From Verrucomicrobiota bacterium JB023 (GTDB taxonomy: Bacteria > Verrucomicrobiota > Verrucomicrobiia > Verrucomicrobiales > Akkermansiaceae): DNA of 48,503 nt. Below, piece after piece: positions 40,560 through 46,771 of the stretch. Under the pieces are notes generated by a model. That model ran no database searches. It saw only the letters and a list, made by a program, of their open reading frames with translations, and was not told the origin of the DNA. Each line of letters opens with the position of its first letter. Positions within the stretch are counted from its first letter, which is position 1. Position numbers and translations under genes: made by a program. Where the stretch lies: the NCBI GenBank assembly GCA_030673895.1, contig JAUTCR010000064.1, forward strand, positions 1 to 48,503. The letters are read 5' to 3'.

Positions 40560-42074
40560 TTACTCGCTTTCGTTATTTGCCTCTTCGGCATTTTCCTTGG
40601 CCTCGCGTTCCTGTCGAGCCGCCTCGCGCTCGGCCTGTTCGCGGGACTCACGTTCCTTTTGTTTTTCGGCGAAGACCGAAACCTGGCGCACATAGCGGCG
40701 CAGGTTGTCGCTTGGCTTCATCGCCACCGCCTGCTCGAGATAGCTCAGGGCATCGACATACTCGCGCTGCCGCACCTGCATCTGGCCGTAGCTCCGGGTC
40801 GCCGTGTAGCGGATGTCCTCGTCCTGGCTATTCATCGCCAGCTTGAACTGGGCGCCCGCGGTAGCAAGAAGTTGGCCGGCTTCTTCCTCGTCGGCAGTCT
40901 CAGCCTGCCGCTCGTAGTAGAGCCCATTCTCGATACGGGCCTCACCATTGGTGGGGTCGATGGCGAGGATCTCGGTCAGCAAGGTGCCGACCCGGTCGAT
41001 TTCGCCTGTCTCCTTGGCAATGGTCAGCTCGACCAGCTTGAGGCGGACCTGCTCGTCCCGGCTCAGGGTGACCCCCTTGCTGCGGATGGCGGAGATGTAT
41101 TCGGCTGACTCGCGTGGTGCACCGTAGTCGGCGAGCACCTCGGCAGTCTTCAGGCTCCGCTGGACGTTGACGGTTTCGCTCATCTCCAAGGCGGCGAGGT
41201 AAGCCCCAAGGGCGAGGAGCGGCTTGCGTTGATCCGTGTAGATGTCACCCAGGGTATTCAGGGTGGCCTCATCCGCGAGGTTCTTGAGGCGCATGGCCTC
41301 GAAGTTGGTGGCCGCGCGCAGGGGCTCGCCCATATTGAGATAGCAGTTGGCCTGCATCTTCCAGAAGTCCCCCGCCTCGGGGGTCTCGGTCAGCAGCTCA
41401 CCCAGCATGGCTGCGGCTTCCACCCACTTCTCCTGCTGATAAAGGGTCAGGGCCAAGCCGGACTTCCATTGCGATTCGTCTGGATTGAGGAGATAGGCCT
41501 GACGATAGGCACCCTCAGCCGCAAGAGGCTTGCCCTCCTGCGTGTAGGCATAGCCGAGGAGGCCAAAGATGAGTTGATCAGCCTCGCCCAGAGCGAGCGT
41601 CCGCTTCAGGTGGGGCAAGGCCTCGCTGATGCGGTCCTCGCTGGCGTAGAGAAGGCCGAGGTATTTATGAGCGCGGCGGAAATCCGGATGACGCTCGATG
41701 GCCAGCTTGTAGGCCCGTTCCGCGTCCTTGGTGCGATCATTCATGTAGTAGAGCTGGGCCAGCTGGAAGACCAGCGCCGCACTCACATCCTTGGGCTCGA
41801 CTCCTTCTTCCGTTGGATTCTTCCGCTCCTTGATGAAGTTCACAATGCGGGCCTCGGCCTCGCGGAAGCGTCCGTCGGAGAAGAGCTCGGATAGCTCAAT
41901 GAGTAGCTCGCTTTCTTCCCGATCCACCTTGGGCTCGACCGGAGAGAGGAAGCCAAAGGCACCGACAAAGCCCTTGATGAACTCCTTGCTACGAAATTGC
42001 TCTTTGGGAATATCAAACGGCTCGGCCAATGCCGACCCCGCCATGAGAGCTACTAGAAACATCGTTCTCTTCAT
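40560..42074 (-). CDS. Exported tetratricopeptide-repeat protein of the TonB cluster
   Basis: A 504-residue protein starting at the ATG at 42074, which shares its A with the TGA stop of tonB (TGATG), implying translational coupling. Signal peptide MKRTMFLVALMAGSALA. About nine TPR-like helical pairs follow, for example LAQLYYMNDRTKDAERAYKL, then ERHPDFRRAHKYLGLLYASE and LLGYAYTQEGKPLAAEGAYR. The C-terminus is a highly charged helix of Glu, Arg and Lys. TPR proteins are encoded beside TonB2/TtpC-type clusters in other bacteria and probably scaffold the periplasmic complex. No enzymatic motif is present. Confidence 0.88.
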   Translation of the reverse strand: MKRTMFLVALMAGSALAEPFDIPKEQFRSKEFIKGFVGAFGFLSPVEPKVDREESELLIELSELFSDGRFREAEARIVNFIKERKNPTEEGVEPKDVSAALVFQLAQLYYMNDRTKDAERAYKLAIERHPDFRRAHKYLGLLYASEDRISEALPHLKRTLALGEADQLIFGLLGYAYTQEGKPLAAEGAYRQAYLLNPDESQWKSGLALTLYQQEKWVEAAAMLGELLTETPEAGDFWKMQANCYLNMGEPLRAATNFEAMRLKNLADEATLNTLGDIYTDQRKPLLALGAYLAALEMSETVNVQRSLKTAEVLADYGAPRESAEYISAIRSKGVTLSRDEQVRLKLVELTIAKETGEIDRVGTLLTEILAIDPTNGEARIENGLYYERQAETADEEEAGQLLATAGAQFKLAMNSQDEDIRYTATRSYGQMQVRQREYVDALSYLEQAVAMKPSDNLRRYVRQVSVFAEKQKERESREQAEREAARQEREAKENAEEANNESE

Positions 42075-42769
42075 CAGTTCTTCATTTTGAAATTGAACGG
42101 CTGCACCACCGTCATCACCGCCTTGCGGCCTCCTTTGATACCAGGCTTGAATTTCCACCGCTTGGCCGCATTGAGCGCGGCCTTGTCCATATCACCGTAG
42201 CCCGACGTCTCCTTGACCACCGCATTGGTGACCTTGCCGGTCTCGTCCACAGTCATCGCCACAAGCACGCGGCCGCTCACCCTTTTCTTAAGGAGGCCTT
42301 GCGGATAGCGGGGAGGGATCTTGGTCGTCGCCCGGGGCGGCGTATCCAGATCGCCACCTCCCAGATCGTTGGGATCCTGGGCAACGTCGAAATTTGGCTT
42401 CAGATCGAGCATCATCTTCCCGCCGATGCCGGCTCCCAGGTCGATGGGAAGGTCCGCTATATCCATCGGCTCGGGCTCGATCTCCGGCTCGGGTGGAGGC
42501 GGCTCATCCTCCTCAGGCGGCGGTGGCTCGTCCTCGAAATCGAGCTCCTCGGGAGGCTCCTCGACGACCTTGGTTTGCAGAGCGGTGGTTTCGGTCCTCT
42601 TCCCCTCCTCCAGCTTCTTCATGAGCGGGATCACGTAGAAGACGAGAAAGGTGAAGATCAGCCCCCCAATGAGGGCCAGCATCATATTGAGCGGACGATT
42701 CCCCCGCGGCGGCTGATAGACATGCCTCCTATTCGCGAGTCTCCGGTGATTTGACTGCTCTTCTGCCAA
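42074..42769 (-). CDS. tonB: TonB-family energy transducer
   Basis: A 231-residue protein with one membrane segment (about 29-49), an acidic proline-rich periplasmic linker (about 70-101, rich in EPPPPE units rather than the usual Lys-Pro), and a C-terminal TonB domain (about 155-230) including YP at 155-156, GRVLVAMTVDETGKV and AALNAAKRWKFKPG. TonB passes proton-motive energy from ExbB/ExbD to outer-membrane proteins. The start is taken as the TTG at 42769, 14 bases after the exbD stop, because the first ATG (residue 29) would remove the cytoplasmic N-terminus. Its stop overlaps the TPR gene start. Confidence 0.92.
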   Translation of the reverse strand: MAEEQSNHRRLANRRHVYQPPRGNRPLNMMLALIGGLIFTFLVFYVIPLMKKLEEGKRTETTALQTKVVEEPPEELDFEDEPPPPEEDEPPPPEPEIEPEPMDIADLPIDLGAGIGGKMMLDLKPNFDVAQDPNDLGGGDLDTPPRATTKIPPRYPQGLLKKRVSGRVLVAMTVDETGKVTNAVVKETSGYGDMDKAALNAAKRWKFKPGIKGGRKAVMTVVQPFNFKMKN

Positions 42770-42783
42770 CTTGGTGTACTGGG

Positions 42784-43197
42784 TTAAGCCTGGGTGAAAG
42801 TGACGGTCTCCGCGCCGGCCTTACGAACCTCGTCGTAAACCCGGGTGCGCACCCCATGGTGGGCGCGCGGATGACTTTGAATAATGATGGGAGCCTCGGA
42901 ATCCTTGTTCAGCGCGGTGCGGACGATATTGGCAACCTGGTCGAGACTGATGCGGCGGCCATCATTCTCAATCACGTTTTGCTGGCTGACGGTGAAGACC
43001 ACGGTGGTCTGCTCTGTCACCGTCGAGACGGCGGCCGAATCCTCCGGCAATGGCAAGGGGACTCCATCCTCCTCAACGAACACCGCAGTCACGATGAAGA
43101 AGATGAGAAGAATGAAGACGCAGTCAATCATCGGAGACAGATCCGGTTCCGGATCCTTCTCATCTGCGCCAGCGCCTAATCTGCCTCGTCCGAACAT
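42784..43197 (-). CDS. exbD: ExbD/TolR-family protein, second copy
   Basis: A 137-residue protein with one N-terminal membrane helix carrying the essential aspartate: PDLSPMIDCVFILLIFFIVT, near residues 18-37. The periplasmic domain follows. ExbD subunits sit inside the ExbB pentamer and couple proton flow to TonB. The ATG overlaps the stop of the preceding exbD copy (TAATG at 43195-43199). Its membrane segment is nearly identical to that of the first copy, whereas the periplasmic parts differ, which points to an old tandem duplication. Confidence 0.92.
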   Translation of the reverse strand: MFGRGRLGAGADEKDPEPDLSPMIDCVFILLIFFIVTAVFVEEDGVPLPLPEDSAAVSTVTEQTTVVFTVSQQNVIENDGRRISLDQVANIVRTALNKDSEAPIIIQSHPRAHHGVRTRVYDEVRKAGAETVTFTQA

Positions 43198-43616
43198 TAG
43201 CTCTCAGTTGATACGGTGATTCGATTCTTGAAGACTCCCGCCTCCAGACATTCCTTGCCGACATCGTCGACCAAGCCTGCTTGAGCGGAGGAATCGCCCT
43301 TGATGATGACATGGGCCTCCGAGGGATCGGACTTCTCCAGCAGCAGCGGCTTCACCACTTGCTGGACTCCAGCCACCCCGATGCTTTGCCCATCGTAAAA
43401 AACCTTATTATCCGCAGTGACGGCGAAGATAATGCTATTCTTCTCCAAGGACTCCGCCGTGGCAGCGAGAGGATCGCTCACCTCGACCTTGGGCTCCTTC
43501 ACGAAGACCGTCGTCACGATGAAGAAGATGAGGAGGATGAAGACGCAATCGATCATCGGCGAAAGGTCTGGCTTCGCCTCGTCGTCATCTCCGGACATGG
43601 GATTTCCTTCCAGCAT
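43197..43616 (-). CDS. exbD: ExbD/TolR-family protein, first copy
   Basis: A 139-residue protein. The membrane helix KPDLSPMIDCVFILLIFFIV contains the conserved proton-path aspartate. The periplasmic region (about 45-139) includes FYDGQSIGVAGVQQVVKPLL and ends VFKNRITVSTES. The ATG overlaps the stop of the upstream exbB (TAATG at 43614-43618). Together with the second copy it may form an ExbD heterodimer; ExbD normally acts as a dimer. Confidence 0.92.
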   Translation of the reverse strand: MLEGNPMSGDDDEAKPDLSPMIDCVFILLIFFIVTTVFVKEPKVEVSDPLAATAESLEKNSIIFAVTADNKVFYDGQSIGVAGVQQVVKPLLLEKSDPSEAHVIIKGDSSAQAGLVDDVGKECLEAGVFKNRITVSTES

Positions 43617-44218
43617 TATTGAATCGACTTAAATTTCGTAGTGACGACGGTGGCTTGAATCTGGCTCAGCACTGCCGCGATTTCGTTGCGCTTTTGGCGC
43701 ACAATGAGGGCGAAGAACATTCCCGGCAAGGCCACAACGAGTCCCGTCAGCGTGGTGAAGAGAGCCTCCCGCATGCCCGCGGCGATCATCTCCATACTCT
43801 GCTTACCGCCACCGGCGCTGAGACCATCAAACATGGCAAGCATCCCGAGCACCGTGCCTAGCAGACCCGTCATGGGAGCCGCCGCAATGAGCGTGCTGAT
43901 GATGATGAGACGCTGATCAATGGTGCGCACGAGGACATCAAAGATCTCATCAAAGCGACGTTGCACCCGCTTGACCGAGAGCCGGGGGCCGTGGACCGCA
44001 TACTTGATAATCTCCCCCACCCGGCCGGTGGCCTCCTCGGGATTCTGGATCCAGTGCTCCCATTGATCCCGCTTCGAGTTGGTCAGATTCCCCTTCATCA
44101 CAAAGATCACCGAAGCGACCGAGGTGATGTAGAGCATCGCCGCCACGGAGGCGAGCACGACCATGACCCAGCCGCCTTCCGCGAAGATGTCGATGACTGC
44201 CTGGACGTTTTCCTGCAT
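43616..44218 (-). CDS. exbB: MotA/TolQ/ExbB proton channel protein (short ExbB)
   Basis: A 200-residue inner-membrane protein with three hydrophobic segments (about 17-40, 107-130 and 150-175). The family signature appears as LIAAAPMTGLLGTVLGMLAMF followed by MREALFTTLTGLVVALPGMF, the last two helices of the ExbB channel. It corresponds to the ExbB2 subunit of TonB2-like systems. It lies 19 bases after the TtpC-like gene and overlaps the first exbD by one base. Confidence 0.93.
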   Translation of the reverse strand: MQENVQAVIDIFAEGGWVMVVLASVAAMLYITSVASVIFVMKGNLTNSKRDQWEHWIQNPEEATGRVGEIIKYAVHGPRLSVKRVQRRFDEIFDVLVRTIDQRLIIISTLIAAAPMTGLLGTVLGMLAMFDGLSAGGGKQSMEMIAAGMREALFTTLTGLVVALPGMFFALIVRQKRNEIAAVLSQIQATVVTTKFKSIQ

Positions 44219-44237
44219 CAGATCAAATTAGGGTCGC

Positions 44238-45692
44238 TTAAACGGGGGCCAGCTCCTTCTCGTCGAAGTCGTCGCCGTCATCCCCTCCGCTGCTATCGTC
44301 GGCCAACTCTTCCTTGGTCTCGCTATCGAGCTCGGTTGTGCCATTGAGGATGGCAAGAGCCACGCCCTGCGCCTTATCGAAGCGCCCACGGGCCAAGCTC
44401 TTCAGCATGCCGTGAATCACGATCACCGGAATAGCCACGACGAGACCCTGTGCCGTCGTCACCAGCGCGGCACCAATTCCCTTCGAGAAGTTCTGGGCAT
44501 TACCCGTGCCATAGATGGCCATGGCATCGAAGGTCTGCATGATGCCGAGAACCGTTCCCAGCAGACCCATCATCGGTGCTGCGGCTGCCACGAGGGCAAG
44601 GAAAGGCAGGAAGCGCTCCAAACGCGGCTGGATGGCACTCAGCTTTTCCAAGAGCGCATCTTCGAGGATCCGGCGGCGCTCGTGGAAGTTCTCCACTCCA
44701 GCTTGAACCATCACCCCGGTGAAGCCTTGCAAATCCTTCGCCTTGGCCATCGCCTTCTCTCGATCTCCGGCGAGAAGGTCGTCGAGAATCTCGTTGATGG
44801 TGCGACGGGTCGGGATGCGGAAGAGATTAATCTCGAGGAGCTTGAAGAGGGCAATGAGGATCGCCACGCAGCCGAGACCGATAATCGCGTAGCCAACGTA
44901 GCCGCCATCTGCCATCCGGTCAGCCAAGGTGGGAGTTTCCTGCACGGCCTTGAGCGCCTTGCCGCCCGTGGCGTCGATAGGCAAGACGCCGGAGCCTGCC
45001 TCGACGAACTGCTTCACCAGCGGACCTTTCTCATCTTCAAAGACCGCAATCGCAGGCGTCTTCTCCTGCACCAGACCCGTAAGACCACCAATCTCTTTAC
45101 CCTTGGCTGCAAAGTATCCAACCGGCCCCAAGACCGCGAACTCACCATTGACATAATCGGAGCCGACCAGGCCTTGACCGTCGAACCGTCGGCCTCCTGC
45201 TGCCTCCTGCAGGCGTCTGGCACCCAGCTTGAGCCCTTCCAGGCGAAGGACGATTTCCTCTGCCAGGTTGTCCTCTTCAGTCGCCGCGTTGCGCAACCTC
45301 TCCACATCATCCTTGTAGAGCTGAACCTCCGCAGCCTGCAGGCGATTCAACAAGCCCTTGGAATAGCCATCAATGGTCTCCGTGGTGTAGGCGAATTCAC
45401 CCTTCCGGCTCGCCAGCTCGCTATCGAGTCGGCGCTGGCTTTCATCGAGCGAATCCTCCTTCGCCTCCAAAGTCTTCAACTCCTGCTCCTTCTCGCGCAA
45501 CTGCTGCTCGAGTCCCTCGACCTCCTCAACCAGAGGCACCTCCATCGTGGCGATAGCCTGCTGCAGGGCATCATGCTCTGCCTTGGCTTCGGCCAAATTC
45601 TCCTGAGCCTTGACCAGCGCCTCTCCCGAGGAGACCTGCCCGGTCACCCAACTGGTGGCTGCGACCAATATTGCGGCAATACGAATCTTCAT
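44238..45692 (-). CDS. TtpC-like MotA/TolQ/ExbB protein with periplasmic coiled coil
   Basis: A 484-residue protein. Signal peptide about 1-18 (MKIRIAAILVAATSWVTG). Residues about 24-165 are charged heptad-rich sequence that should form a periplasmic coiled coil. A globular segment follows, and the ExbB core lies at the C-terminal half: membrane helices near 265-287, 361-385 and 408-428, with APMMGLLGTVLGIMQTF and ALVTTAQGLVVAIPVIV. The tail is acidic (DDSSGGDDGDDFDE). This long-N-terminal architecture is that of TtpC, an ExbB-like subunit required by Vibrio TonB2 systems. It lies 20 bases downstream of the DUF3450 gene. Confidence 0.9.
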   Translation of the reverse strand: MKIRIAAILVAATSWVTGQVSSGEALVKAQENLAEAKAEHDALQQAIATMEVPLVEEVEGLEQQLREKEQELKTLEAKEDSLDESQRRLDSELASRKGEFAYTTETIDGYSKGLLNRLQAAEVQLYKDDVERLRNAATEEDNLAEEIVLRLEGLKLGARRLQEAAGGRRFDGQGLVGSDYVNGEFAVLGPVGYFAAKGKEIGGLTGLVQEKTPAIAVFEDEKGPLVKQFVEAGSGVLPIDATGGKALKAVQETPTLADRMADGGYVGYAIIGLGCVAILIALFKLLEINLFRIPTRRTINEILDDLLAGDREKAMAKAKDLQGFTGVMVQAGVENFHERRRILEDALLEKLSAIQPRLERFLPFLALVAAAAPMMGLLGTVLGIMQTFDAMAIYGTGNAQNFSKGIGAALVTTAQGLVVAIPVIVIHGMLKSLARGRFDKAQGVALAILNGTTELDSETKEELADDSSGGDDGDDFDEKELAPV

Positions 45693-45712
45693 CGTCTGAA
45701 ATCCTTAATCTG

Positions 45713-46522
45713 TTACTTAATCTCCAAAGGCAAATTGACCATCTGCGATTCCCCTGACCCGTCCGCCGACTTGTAAAGGTCCAGCACCCGTGAGGCGATG
45801 TCCTCGCCCTCCATGGGCTCGAAGACCCAGCCCTCGCTCAAGTCACTATAACCGCGCAGTGCCACCGTGCCCTCGTCATCCACCGCGTAGGCGTAGGAGA
45901 GCCCCATGTAGAGCACATTCATGTTCTTATCAGTCTCCCCCACCCGCAGACGATTCTTCACCGCCCAGATTTTGGTGTGGAAGCGCTCGGCATCACTGAG
46001 GATTTGCACCAAGGGCTGCAAGCGCTTGTTGAGACCGAGATCCTCCTTCTCGTCCGGCTCCATCGTGATGTGGGCCTGTAAGTCCTCAAGGGCCGCCTTC
46101 AGCTTGGGCGAGCCATCCTCGCTCTCGTAATAAAATTCCGGGATGATGGGCTGCAACTTGGCCACCTCAGCCTCCACCTCGGGAAGGGCGCTGCGGAAGG
46201 CATCCCGCGCCGCATTGTAAGCCTCCTGCTGATCCAGCTTCTCCCGGGAGGTCTCATCGACCGCAGCCAACCGCTTCTCGACCTCGGCGATATCCACCTC
46301 GGCCTGCTCAATCATTCCCTTGAGCCCCACAATACTGTCCTGCAGAACGTCCTTGCGCGAGGCCCAGCTGCTCTCGAGCTCCTGCGTCGCCTGCATCTGC
46401 TCCATCCACTGCTCAATGGTGGTCTTCAGCTCGACGTGAGTCTCGGCCACCGTCTGCCCCTGCAATCCGCCGATCGCCAGCGAAATCCCAACTACTGCGC
46501 ACGCTCGATTCAACCTAGCCAT
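45713..46522 (-). CDS. DUF3450 family periplasmic coiled-coil protein, first gene of the TonB operon
   Basis: A 269-residue protein starting at the ATG at 46522. Signal peptide about 1-27 (MARLNRACAVVGISLAIGGL). The long helical region at about 30-105 contains TTIEQWMEQMQATQELESSW and WASRKDVLQDSIVGLKGMI. The C-terminal half includes VLYMGLSYAYAVDDEGTVAL and RGYSDLSEGWVFEP, typical of DUF3450. Proteins of this family are regularly encoded directly before ttpC-exbB-exbD-tonB genes, and the same order is seen here. The 174 bases upstream, before the preceding terminator, should hold the operon promoter; I see no clear sigma-70 boxes. Confidence 0.88.
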   Translation of the reverse strand: MARLNRACAVVGISLAIGGLQGQTVAETHVELKTTIEQWMEQMQATQELESSWASRKDVLQDSIVGLKGMIEQAEVDIAEVEKRLAAVDETSREKLDQQEAYNAARDAFRSALPEVEAEVAKLQPIIPEFYYESEDGSPKLKAALEDLQAHITMEPDEKEDLGLNKRLQPLVQILSDAERFHTKIWAVKNRLRVGETDKNMNVLYMGLSYAYAVDDEGTVALRGYSDLSEGWVFEPMEGEDIASRVLDLYKSADGSGESQMVNLPLEIK

Positions 46523-46696
46523 TTGGAAGGCGCCCTTATGCGCCCAAATGGACAAACAACAATCCCCCTCATCTGACGATTTTGTAACATTCGCGATTTT
46601 TCTCCCTCTCACTGCGTATCGACTCGCCATTTTCCTGCCCCTCCTTAGAGGAGTCCACCGCCCCTGCCAAGCCACCGCCGCCCTATCGGGGAAAAT

Positions 46697-46728
46697 AAAA
46701 AAGCCGCCCCCCGACCAAAGGGAGCGGC
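46697..46728 (-). terminator. Rho-independent terminator of the beta-helix repeat gene
   Basis: Read on the - strand, GCCGCTCCC (46728-46720) pairs with GGGGGGCGGC (46712-46703), followed by TTTTTT (46702-46697). It lies 43 bases after the stop codon at 46772 and separates this gene from the TonB operon. Confidence 0.9.
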
Positions 46729-46771
46729 CTGTATGGATTGCCTGCGGATAGAATTTTCTATCCGCTAGGAT

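Noticed and set aside
46575-46600. TTTTGTAACATT upstream of the TonB operon as a possible regulator site
   Set aside because: It is a single short element without a repeat or match to a known operator in this phylum.
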